Assembly (NCBI RefSeq): GCF_005144795.1
Contig: NZ_SWFJ01000009.1
Location: 1 to 64,000 of the forward strand
Direction: 5' to 3'
Source: Streptococcus mitis
Lineage (GTDB): Bacteria > Bacillota > Bacilli > Lactobacillales > Streptococcaceae
DNA length: 64,000 nt
Positions 58,484 through 64,000 of the stretch are shown in pieces (the stretch's first letter is position 1; each line of letters opens with the position of its first letter). The notes beneath the pieces were generated by a model, which was not told the DNA's origin, ran no database searches, and was given only the letters and a program-made list of their open reading frames with translations. The position numbers and the translations under genes are program-made.

Positions 58484-59296
58484 CTATTCTTTACGATCTT
58501 TTTCTAGGATACGCAGACTGATATCAAAATCACGCATATCTGTTTCATTGAGTTCTCTCAACACCTGGTCCAGCTCAAGGTCAAATTGTTCGATGGCTGC
58601 TTTAGCTTGTTGCAAACGTTCTTCTGCCCGATTATAGTTTTTAGGATTGGCCTTAATCTTTAAATAGCCTTCTAGAATCGTTTGGAATTTCTCCATCTTC
58701 AAACTATGAATGGCAGTCAATTCTTCCTTATCCCCCTCGGCAGAGGTAGCAATCTTGTCTAAAATAGCCTGATGGTCAATAGCAATATTGGCCAAGGTCT
58801 GGGATAATTCTGGAGCTAGTTCCTCTGGCTCCGCATTTTCAAGGTCTACCTGACTTTCCCTATCCAAACGTTCTAGCTGAACATCGATGTTTGCCCTTAC
58901 TGTACGAACCTTTTTATCAATACGATTATAGACATCATCATCGATATAGGACTTGAGACGATCTGCCTCCTGATGGATTTCTCGCAGTTCGATCAATACT
59001 TGATTAGCCAAACTCTTATAGGAATCTGAGCCTTTCTCTACCAAGACTCCCTCTAACTGCTGAATATCTTTGTCCGCCTGGCGAATCCGAGCTTTTAAAA
59101 GCTCAATCCGATCGTCTAGAGAGGCATCCTGCAAAAGTGGATAGCGCCAACGTTTATAGAGACGATAACCACCATAACCTAGCAGGACACAAGCCGCAAG
59201 TGGGAGAGCATATTGAACCAAAAGGCCCAGTAAGAACAAGAAGCCCCAAAAATAGAGACAACCTTTCCAAAAACCATTACCCGATTTCATAAACAT
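58484..59296 (-). CDS. xpaC: XpaC-like protein (5-bromo-4-chloroindolyl phosphate hydrolysis family)
   Basis: A 270-aa protein with two N-terminal hydrophobic segments (about 10-25 and 27-41) followed by a long Glu/Leu/Lys-rich coiled coil. It belongs to the XpaC family named after a Bacillus phosphatase phenotype. Its role is unclear, but it is consistently paired with telA. An extended -10 TGCTAAAAT on the minus strand lies about 30 bases upstream of ATG 59296. Confidence 0.8.
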   Translation of the reverse strand: MFMKSGNGFWKGCLYFWGFLFLLGLLVQYALPLAACVLLGYGGYRLYKRWRYPLLQDASLDDRIELLKARIRQADKDIQQLEGVLVEKGSDSYKSLANQVLIELREIHQEADRLKSYIDDDVYNRIDKKVRTVRANIDVQLERLDRESQVDLENAEPEELAPELSQTLANIAIDHQAILDKIATSAEGDKEELTAIHSLKMEKFQTILEGYLKIKANPKNYNRAEERLQQAKAAIEQFDLELDQVLRELNETDMRDFDISLRILEKDRKE

Positions 59297-59472
59297 TCCT
59301 TATTTTCAATTTATAAGTCTATTTTAGCACAAAAGACAAAAATGAGGGCGGAAATCCCCTAGAAAAGAGTTGATTTCTTTGCTGTAGAATGGAGGCTAGA
59401 AGCGCATATGCTAATTTCAGTGAAGCGGACTCAAACCACAAACATACTCTGGGGAAATATCAAAACAAAAGC

Positions 59473-59572
59473 TTGAAATATCGAAAGGGTTGTGTTAGAA
59501 TGAACTTATAGTGATGATAATTGTCTAACAAGGCAACAAAAAGCCCCAACGTTCCCGCGTTGAGGTTTTTTT
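59473..59572 (+). ncRNA. Antisense RNA (RNAII) of an Fst-type toxin-antitoxin module
   Basis: Promoter -35 TTGAAA (59473-59478), 17 bp, -10 TAGAAT (59496-59501). Transcript predicted from about 59508 to the terminator at 59544-59572: CCCCAACG / CGTTGAGG then T7, about 65 nt. Its 5' half (59511-59538) repeats the sequence of 59669-59695 in direct orientation. It is therefore complementary to the toxin start region, while the shared terminator region overlaps the toxin mRNA 3' end. This is the RNA I/RNA II layout of the pAD1 par locus. Confidence 0.75.
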
Positions 59573-59592
59573 GGCTTATTGCCCCTTAAAGG

Positions 59593-59688
59593 TTATTTCT
59601 TGCGTGAGTTAAGCCATTTCTCAAACAAGGTTGTCAAAATATTGACTACTAAGGGTGCTAGAAAAATTGTGATGATAATTTCTAACAT
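59593..59688 (-). CDS. Fst-like type I toxin, 31-aa membrane peptide
   Basis: ATG 59688 follows GGGAGG at eight bases. The peptide starts MLEIIITIFLAPLVVNILTT and ends FEKWLNSRKK: a hydrophobic helix with the conserved APLVV-type proline and a charged tail, typical of Fst/Ldr-type toxins that disturb the membrane. Promoter TTGATG (59750-59755), 17 bp, TATAAT (59727-59732). The mRNA ends at the bidirectional terminator at 59544-59572. The frame is well below usual length cut-offs. Expression should be blocked by the antisense RNA listed above. Confidence 0.8.
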   Translation of the reverse strand: MLEIIITIFLAPLVVNILTTLFEKWLNSRKK

Positions 59689-59726
59689 CGGCAACACCTC
59701 CCTTCCTTAAAGTGAGGGGGCAAAAT

Positions 59727-59755
59727 ATTATATCATACCAGATTTATATCATCAA
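59727..59755 (-). promoter_or_regulatory. Promoter of the Fst-like toxin
   Basis: Minus-strand -35 TTGATG at 59750-59755 and consensus -10 TATAAT at 59727-59732 with a 17-bp spacer. The short leader contains CCCCCT and AGGGAGG, which could pair to mask the ribosome site. Confidence 0.75.
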
Positions 59756-59819
59756 CATCGCGTCATTATTGGCATAGATAGACTCAGATACACCAATAAC
59801 CTCACTAGCAAATCTCTAT

Positions 59820-59861
59820 ACAAACCCAGAAATCAACATTTTAAGACAAAGCAAAAAGCCC
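59820..59861. repeat. Candidate attachment site, left copy of a 42-bp direct repeat
   Basis: ACAAACCCAGA through CAAAAAGCCC matches 62089-62130 at 40 of 42 positions. The right copy lies 20 bases after an integrase remnant, and this left copy overlaps the terminator of a small RNA gene. Both are typical of integrase attachment sites. Confidence 0.75.
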
Positions 59862-59993
59862 TAGATTCGTTTCTAAGCGCTGATTTATTTGCAAGGATAG
59901 GCAGGACTGTCGGAGCTCCTGCATTTCTCGACCCACTATAAGTGGCGCGTTGGTGACAGATTCTCAACCTCTATCCTTCATGTCTTCATTATA
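59853..59993 (-). ncRNA. Unidentified ~130-nt structured small RNA at the att site
   Basis: An extended -10 promoter TGATATAAT (-10 at 59988-59993) predicts a start near 59981. A branched fold is closed by AGGATAG / CTATCCT (59971-59977 with 59894-59900). Inside are GTTG/CAAC, CCACT/AGTGG (59933-59945) and GCAGGA/TCCTGC (59901-59922). A terminator CTTAGA / TCTAGG then GGCTTTTT ends it at about 59853, inside the 42-bp repeat. I do not recognise the RNA class, and it is not tRNA, tmRNA, 6S or SRP RNA by eye. No open frame of note. Confidence 0.6.
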
Positions 59994-60057
59994 TCACTTT
60001 TTCTCAACTTTCAATCCGTGCATTTCAATTTATTACCTATCTTTTCTCTAGTGTCCT

Positions 60058-60288
60058 TCAACCATATTGCACTTCCACCTCACTCATGATTTCCAGCAAA
60101 GTTTTCCCATTAATCTGTAAAGAAATTAACTCATCAAAAGATGACACTTTAAATTCATTATCTCCAAGCACGACTACAATGTCATAAACAGAATTAGGAA
60201 AAATACCACATACTTGACCCTTATAATCAAAAGAAGCGTCCCAACCATTGTCATACAATGCTCGTAAATCATCTAATATTGCCATCAT
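60058..60288 (-). CDS. Small acidic protein, unknown, immunity-like
   Basis: A 76-aa acidic soluble protein (GWDASFDYKGQVCGIFPNSV, then DIVVVLGDNEFKVSSFDELI). Size, acidity and neighbourhood resemble polymorphic-toxin immunity proteins, but no family is recognised. ATG 60288 is behind AGAGGAGAATC with somewhat long spacing. It is last of four small leftward genes between the att repeats. Confidence 0.5.
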   Translation of the reverse strand: MMAILDDLRALYDNGWDASFDYKGQVCGIFPNSVYDIVVVLGDNEFKVSSFDELISLQINGKTLLEIMSEVEVQYG

Positions 60289-60323
60289 ATATATTGATTC
60301 TCCTCTATAAGATATTCCACAAC

Positions 60324-60566
60324 TTATCCAAAGGCATACGAAAATTTATCTGGCAACTCTTTTCCTAACTTAATACTTTTACTTAAAGTATCTTTTACAA
60401 ACGAAGCGAATTGTCCTAAATCGTCTCCAACATAGCTATATTCCAAAGTAATTTTATCGATAGTTGCAATACCTTTACAACCTCCACTCACAATAGAATA
60501 CTGCCTCTTAGACGAGCTATCTTCTATTTTGTACATAGTAATAATTTGTTTATCAATCTTTATCAT
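60324..60566 (-). CDS. Small protein, unknown, immunity-like
   Basis: An 80-aa protein reading MIKIDKQIITMYKIEDSSSK ... LSKSIKLGKELPDKFSYAFG, mixed beta and helix, soluble. No strong ribosome site. The next small gene ends 44 bases upstream. No family recognised; probably in the same unit as its neighbours. Confidence 0.4.
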   Translation of the reverse strand: MIKIDKQIITMYKIEDSSSKRQYSIVSGGCKGIATIDKITLEYSYVGDDLGQFASFVKDTLSKSIKLGKELPDKFSYAFG

Positions 60567-60610
60567 TTTCTATTTATTGTAAAATAAGGCACTGGAATTA
60601 TTCTTGACTC

Positions 60611-60880
60611 TCAAAAATATAATTGCAACAAGGTATCGAAATCGTCTTCGAAAACATTTTGACTATTCTGTTTTATTTGCTCAATGATTTTATCCTTTTT
60701 ATCTCTGTCCAAAGGGAGTGTTTCAAACGCTTCTTCTTTTACTAAGAATTCACCATTTTCTCCCTGGAATTCTTTTGTAATTTTTCTAATATGACTCTCG
60801 AAATCGATAGATTGAAGTTCTTCGTCGTTGATGTTATCTTCAATCGCATCTAGCAACAAATTGATTGAAATTTTAATCAT
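60611..60880 (-). CDS. Small acidic protein, unknown
   Basis: An 89-aa acidic, helical protein (INLLLDAIEDNINDEELQSI, and DKIIEQIKQNSQNVFEDDFD near the C-terminus). Its start overlaps the end of the upstream gene by eight bases, consistent with coupled translation. No family recognised. Confidence 0.5.
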   Translation of the reverse strand: MIKISINLLLDAIEDNINDEELQSIDFESHIRKITKEFQGENGEFLVKEEAFETLPLDRDKKDKIIEQIKQNSQNVFEDDFDTLLQLYF

Positions 60881-61154
60881 CTTTAAATACTTCCCTATGC
60901 GTAAATACCGCCACTTTATTCATCAAGTCGTCCTCTGTGTAGTCAATTGTAAAAGTATCTAAATTAAAGATAGATTTAGGTGGAGTTGCACAAATCATAG
61001 GGACACTATGTACCCTATACTCGTTTTCCCCAATTCTAACAAACTGATTGATTTTCAAATCTGAAAAATCAGGATTCTCAACAGTAATAGAAACAAGACG
61101 ATGCGCTATTTTATAAACATCAATTATCTTATTTTTCATGTTTAACTTATCCAT
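60873..61154 (-). CDS. Small protein, unknown, immunity-like
   Basis: A 93-aa protein with a beta-rich pattern (AHRLVSITVENPDFSDLKIN, EYRVHSVPMICATPPKSIFN). The start is either 61154 or an internal ATG at 61139; neither has a strong ribosome site. First of the four small genes. The pattern of short, dissimilar, AT-rich cytosolic proteins suggests an immunity or accessory array, but no toxin is present. Confidence 0.45.
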   Translation of the reverse strand: MDKLNMKNKIIDVYKIAHRLVSITVENPDFSDLKINQFVRIGENEYRVHSVPMICATPPKSIFNLDTFTIDYTEDDLMNKVAVFTHREVFKDD

Positions 61155-61490
61155 AATTATTATTTCAATACTTGCGTTCTAGGGAATCAAAACCAATTTT
61201 TAGATTTAATACTATAAAATAAATCTAAAATAGATTAGGGAGTACTTTCTTAAACAATAAAGAAGGTTTATCTTGGTCTGGATAAACTTAGTCAACCCAC
61301 TCATCAATTTGATTATAAAAAATCAAGAGCTCTTTGCTTTGTGGTATTATCAAATCTAAAACGAAATCTCCTTTACTTTAACTTCATTATAAACTTTCCT
61401 AGCCTAATATTCAATCAACAAGATACCATTACAATAGCTTTTTAGCTTCTTTTCTACTTCGTCAGTGGTCAAGCTCCTACTCATTTATGA
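61155..61490. other. Gene-poor AT-rich stretch with a gene fragment
   Basis: The only coding trace is an open C-terminal frame at 61288-61377 on the minus strand. It reads SKGDFVLDLIIPQSKELLIF followed by YNQIDEWVD and a stop, which looks like the tail of a lost small gene. The rest shows nothing I can name. Confidence 0.35.
61288..61377 (-). pseudogene. C-terminal fragment of an unknown small protein
   Basis: Twenty-nine codons ending in FYNQIDEWVD, in frame after an upstream stop and without start or ribosome site. The protein-like composition suggests a truncated relic of another small gene in the element. Confidence 0.3.
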
Positions 61491-61617
61491 TATAATTAGT
61501 TTAAAGAGAAGTGAGGTAGAAATGATAGTGTCGCTACGCAACTTCATAGTATGAGATGACGGGACAGGCACACCGTCCACTACTCTCGAGCGCTTAGATT
61601 ATGCTAAGTGCTTTTTT
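61487..61617 (+). ncRNA. Second candidate small RNA (~115 nt)
   Basis: Extended -10 TGATATAAT (61488-61496) predicts a start near 61503. The transcript could pair GAAGT/ACTTC, GTAG/CTAC and GACGG/CCGTC, and ends at the terminator AGCGCTTAG / CTAAGTGCT (61589-61612) plus T6. Its promoter type, GAAG-GAGGT start and GCGCTTAGA terminator arm echo the small RNA at 59853-59993. It contains only a ten-codon frame. Class unknown. Confidence 0.5.
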
Positions 61618-61804
61618 ACATTTTCTCGATGTTCGCTCTTGGTTCAAGTCCATTCTCCATACTATTTGGTAAGGAATTAAGAGGCATTTTTATCTCTCCT
61701 ATCTCCTTGTCATTCTGCGAGCAACTAAGGCAAGTTATTACTTTGCTTATCTGCTTATCATTTTGTAAGCAACAAAACCAAAAGAACAGACTTTTAAACT
61801 TCTC

Positions 61805-62069
61805 TTATTTCCTCAATACCCAAACAATAAAATACTAGCCACTCGTTTAAACACACGTTTCAAACATGCTGGTGTACCTAATATTGGATTCCATGGTTTT
61901 AGACACACACGCTAGTCTCTTGCTAAACTCTGGAATACCATATAAAGAATTACAACACCGTCTAGGTCATTCTACATTAGCTATGACTATGGACACTTAC
62001 AGTCATCTCTCCAAAGAAAAAGCAAAAACAGCCGCCTCATTTTATGAGAAAGCTGTTAGTTCGTTATAA
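61805..62069 (+). pseudogene. Tyrosine integrase C-terminal remnant with frameshift
   Basis: The first frame reads ILATRLNTRFKHAGVPNIGF then HGFRHT; a second frame continues HASLLLNSGIPYKELQHRLG, HSTLAMTMDTYSHL and ends at 62069. The H-x-x-R box, the LGHS box and the active Tyr (DTYSHL) are all visible, but in two frames. Restoring the standard RHTHAS needs two more bases in the CACACAC tract at 61904-61910. The N-terminal two thirds are missing. This is a decayed phage- or ICE-type integrase beside its att site. Confidence 0.85.
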
Positions 62070-62088
62070 GTGATGACAAAAATGATGA

Positions 62089-62130
62089 CAAACCCAGAGA
62101 TCAACATTTTAAGACAAAACAAAAAGCCCA
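62089..62130. repeat. Candidate attachment site, right copy of the 42-bp direct repeat
   Basis: It differs from 59820-59861 at two positions. It starts 20 bases after the integrase stop. On the minus strand its end, with AAAGCC / GGCTTT, again forms a terminator ending in TTTTTG, so both copies carry a terminator tail. Confidence 0.75.
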
Positions 62131-62352
62131 CTGTTGTAGGCTTTCTGTAAGATATTTCTTAAAATTAAAGCATTTTGTTATCTTGCAGTGATTAGGTACA
62201 GAAAAACAGGCCTAAGCCTGCTCTAAATCTAACTTGATTTTCTCAAAAACTATTAAATTCAAATAAGCTGAGAAAACATAAAGGGGAACAAAAAGGGGAC
62301 TTAAATTGATGAGTTCAGTAAGCAAGTAAATTGCACCTGTCATAGGTGCTTT
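62131..62352. other. Intergenic stretch after the right att copy
   Basis: It holds CAGGC / GCCTG (about 62203-62216) and GCACCT / AGGTGC (62334-62349), hairpins that may stop transcription of the leftward genes. The text AAAGGGGAACAAAAAGGGGAC near 62280-62300 resembles sequence often found after integrase genes. No gene. Confidence 0.45.
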
Positions 62353-62568
62353 TTATTTTACCTCTTGAATAGTACTGATTTCAGTCTCAAAGAGAGAAAT
62401 CTCAGTTGGTTCATCAGGGCTAGGATTGTCAATGAGGATAGTGATTTCATCTTGCTCATCATTGTCCATTTCGTCAATAAAATCTGTGACAAAACCTTTT
62501 ATGACTTTACCGTCACTAGTTACTACCTGAACTCTTGAACGTAGGTAGTTCCAAAGTTGTTTACTCAT
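62353..62568 (-). CDS. Small Sm/LSM-like protein of a phage-like element
   Basis: A 71-aa acidic protein. VQVVTSDGKVIKGFVTDFID and the late EISLFETEISTIQEV have the strand-turn-strand spacing of an Sm/LSM-like barrel; this is fold-level inference. ATG 62568 follows AGGAGACCGTAA. It is 53 bp downstream of the 93-aa gene in a leftward cassette at the edge of a second element. Role unknown. Confidence 0.5.
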   Translation of the reverse strand: MSKQLWNYLRSRVQVVTSDGKVIKGFVTDFIDEMDNDEQDEITILIDNPSPDEPTEISLFETEISTIQEVK

Positions 62569-62621
62569 TTACGGTCTCCTTTCCCATAGTGTTTTTTGCA
62601 GGTAAAAACGCCTAGAATAAA

Positions 62622-62903
62622 CTAAGAGCTATGGTTTACTAACTGTTTTGCTTTTTTGTAGTAAGGTGTTAGGAAATTGATAAATCCTTGTTTATCACTT
62701 GGGTCATGTTCCTCTAAGAACATCATCAACTCAAAGTCATTGAGAGCGTCAAACATTTCAGGGTTTTCATTGTCCCAAGCCTCAGCAAAGTCTTCATCTT
62801 CTCCAAAAAGGGCGTTAAACTTAAAGGAGAAATCCCAAAAATTATCAATCTGACCACTGACTGCTTGCTTTAGCATGTCTAATACTTGTTGACTGTATTT
62901 CAT
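62622..62903 (-). CDS. Small acidic protein, phage-like element, unknown
   Basis: A 93-aa very acidic protein (FNALFGEDEDFAEAWDNENP, LNDFELMMFLEEHDPSDK). Its start codon overlaps the stop of the preceding small reading frame in an ATGA, so they are translationally coupled. No family recognised; acidity suggests an immunity or anti-restriction-like accessory protein. Confidence 0.5.
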   Translation of the reverse strand: MKYSQQVLDMLKQAVSGQIDNFWDFSFKFNALFGEDEDFAEAWDNENPEMFDALNDFELMMFLEEHDPSDKQGFINFLTPYYKKAKQLVNHSS

Positions 62904-63076
62904 AACACTAGACCTCTTTTCTTGAGTTCAGCCATGATAGCCTCTTCATCTTCTTTTGAAAACGTAGTAAACCTCAAATGTGATAGCTCTTCGTCAGTCA
63001 TTTCAGAAGGGATTAAGGGAGCAGGCTTTTTAAGATTTCAGCTGCTTACTTGTTTTAACGCTTCTTCCAAATTCAT
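62900..63076 (-). pseudogene. Small gene interrupted by an in-frame TGA
   Basis: From ATG 63076 (behind GAGGAG) the frame reads MNLEEALKQVSS, then TGA, then NLKKPAPLIPSEMTDEELSH and on to AELKKRGLVL, ending in an ATGA overlap with the next gene. The intact ends and good ribosome site show a former 58-codon gene with one nonsense change at codon 13. A restart at the internal ATG (MTDEELSH) could still give a 33-aa product. Confidence 0.6.
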
Positions 63077-63180
63077 AGACTTTACTCCTCTCTTAAATTC
63101 ATTTCTAAAACAATGATACCTTTGTTCTAGTTCTTTACTTTGTACTCATTGTTCTATCTTAATTTTACCACAACTCTTAT

Positions 63181-63273
63181 ACCTCACCAAAACCTCACCA
63201 TTGTAAAACTTCGGTACCTAACCCTTACCTCACCGTTTTCTAACCCTCGGTAAACCTCTCCACCTTGCGGTAA
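63181..63273. repeat. Cluster of short direct repeats (iteron-like)
   Basis: ACCTCACC occurs at 63181, 63192 and 63227, with a variant ACCTCTCC at 63254. CTAACCCT occurs at 63218 and 63240, and CGGTA at 63212, 63248 and 63268. The cluster lies in the gene-free gap 63077-63367 of the phage-like element. It could be regulator-binding sites or a replication origin; neither is proven. Confidence 0.5.
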
Positions 63274-63367
63274 TCTTAGGGTTCTATCACTAGAAAAAAG
63301 GCCCTGTACCTTTGTAAAACCTTAGTATTTTTAAACTCAGTCTTAGGACTTTTTACATAGGTATAAA

Positions 63368-63787
63368 TCAATCTGCATGTACCAGACCAGCCAAGTGTTC
63401 TATAGCTTCCTGCCTTACACGATATATCGAAGATTTAGATTTCCCTATTTCCTCAGCAACCTCCCAAGCGTCGAGATCATTCAAGTAAAAAAGCCTTAGA
63501 ACAGAACGCTCAAACGGATTGGCCAGCTTATCGATCAGCCTAGATATTTCCATTCTCTCTTCAGTAAGTCGCTCAATTCTCTGTAAAGTGTCCTCTTTTA
63601 GCTTTAGAACACTTATAAGGTTATTCTCGGCCGTATTTACCCTGCTTGTTTGTACCCTGGTAGTGCTCAGTTCTTGCTTTTTGATAATACCACTTTCTAA
63701 AGCTGCAAGCTCTAAATATAAGCCCTCTATTTCTTTATTGATCCACTTGACGCCCTCTAGTTTTTCTTTTACCTGCTCTGGTGTCAT
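63368..63787 (-). CDS. ArpU/DUF1492-type phage transcriptional regulator
   Basis: A 139-aa protein: an N-terminal coiled region (MTPEQVKEKLEGVKWINKEI), a Lys/Glu/Leu-rich coiled-coil centre and a C-terminal sigma-70-region-4-like helix-turn-helix (RSVLRLFYLNDLDAWEVAEE, IGKSKSSIYRVRQEAIEHL). Such proteins switch on late genes in phages and their satellites. ATG 63787 is used because GGAGG lies seven bases upstream; the 29-codon upstream extension is unsupported. It points to a prophage or satellite to the right. Confidence 0.75.
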   Translation of the reverse strand: MTPEQVKEKLEGVKWINKEIEGLYLELAALESGIIKKQELSTTRVQTSRVNTAENNLISVLKLKEDTLQRIERLTEERMEISRLIDKLANPFERSVLRLFYLNDLDAWEVAEEIGKSKSSIYRVRQEAIEHLAGLVHAD

Positions 63788-63883
63788 GCCTTGGCCTCCT
63801 TTATGGTATAATAATATTATTGAGATTATAGCTGAGGCGGGGTGCCTTGGCTTTTTTGTTTTAGTTAAGTCCAAAAACGGACA

Positions 63884-64000
63884 TTACTCATAGTATTCAA
63901 CGTACTCAGGATCTCCGAAAAGACTTTCTGGCAATCCACAAACATCTATTAGGCGTTGTACTACTTGTACGTCTATCATTATCTCGCCCTTTTCTGTTAT
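63884..64000 (-). CDS. Small phage-element protein, C-terminal part
   Basis: The frame enters from the right window edge and ends at the TAA at 63884-63886. It reads ITEKGEIMIDVQVVQRLIDV then CGLPESLFGDPEYVEYYE. The start may be the ATG at 63979, giving 31 aa, or lie outside the window. It is upstream of the ArpU-type regulator in the same direction. No family recognised. Confidence 0.4.
   Translation of the reverse strand: MTEKGEIMIDVQVVQRLIDVCGLPESLFGDPEYVEYYE

Noticed and set aside
59853-59981. The att-site RNA as a tRNA or tmRNA
   Set aside because: The 7-bp closing stem looks acceptor-like, but there is no T-arm GGTTCGAATCC, no anticodon arm and no tag frame.
61608-61838. A 76-codon plus-strand frame before the integrase remnant
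   Set aside because: It starts inside a terminator, has no ribosome site, and overlaps the integrase remnant in another frame. An imperfect internal duplication (CTCCTTGTCATT.. / CTGCTTATCATT..) explains its length.
1-64000. CRISPR array or Cas genes
   Set aside because: No regularly spaced repeats with unique spacers and no Cas-like protein were seen.

Overview
This window reads as chromosomal DNA of a Mitis-group streptococcus, the Streptococcus pneumoniae / S. pseudopneumoniae / S. mitis complex. The evidence is low-GC codon use, strong AGGAGG ribosome sites, several BOX-type intergenic repeats carrying the motif CTACGGCAAGGCGACG, and a run of genes familiar from the pneumococcal chromosome: gltX, pgi, patB-patA, gpsA, galU, dapD, pbp1b, tyrS, rlmA(II), malP-malQ, malXCD-malA-malR, aspS, hisS, ilvD, rpmF-rpmG. 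No single base decides between the species.

Layout. (1) 1-4842: leader and promoter of an rRNA operon lying just left of the window, tRNA-Glu, cytidine deaminase, gltX, pgi, a class I amidotransferase and a BOX repeat. (2) 4.9-10.6 kb: the heterodimeric ABC exporter patAB with its leader attenuator, then gpsA and galU. (3) 10.7-23.5 kb: an AT-rich P-loop kinase gene, rhomboid protease, fthC, the dapD/deacetylase lysine and wall-precursor pair, an EamA permease, pbp1b, tyrS, an unusual P1B-like ATPase with a DUF6110 partner, and rlmA(II). (4) 23.6-33.5 kb: the maltodextrin regulon, two divergent operons controlled by MalR through CGCAAACGTTTGCG-type operators. (5) 33.4-45.4 kb: YitT, aspS, a small membrane/CPBP/XRE cluster, hisS, an MFS-Rgg pair, a DUF59 protein, ilvD and rpmF-rpmG. 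(6) 45.5-49.9 kb: an AT-rich accessory island with a three-gene operon (possible PD-(D/E)XK protein, Ser/Thr kinase, helical protein) and a divergent zinc-motif protein. It is bracketed by 28-bp near-copies of the rpmG terminator region, and an IS3-like inverted-repeat hairpin lies at its right edge. (7) 50.1-56.8 kb: a type I restriction-modification system in the order hsdR-hsdS-hsdM, with structured leader and spacer DNA. (8) 57-59.3 kb: telA-xpaC. (9) 59.4-64 kb: an integration hot spot with a complete Fst-type toxin/antisense-RNA module, two compact candidate small RNAs, a 42-bp direct repeat (candidate att sites), immunity-like small genes, a decayed tyrosine integrase, and the edge of a second phage-like or satellite element with an ArpU/DUF1492-type regulator.

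The most promising material for an undescribed system is the 45.8-49.8 kb operon, next to a restriction-modification locus and inserted at a terminator. Second is the att-site small RNA at about 59.85-59.98 kb, which has its own promoter, a branched fold and a terminator that coincides with the repeated att sequence. The Fst-type module is a known class, but its genes are short enough to be missed by annotation pipelines.
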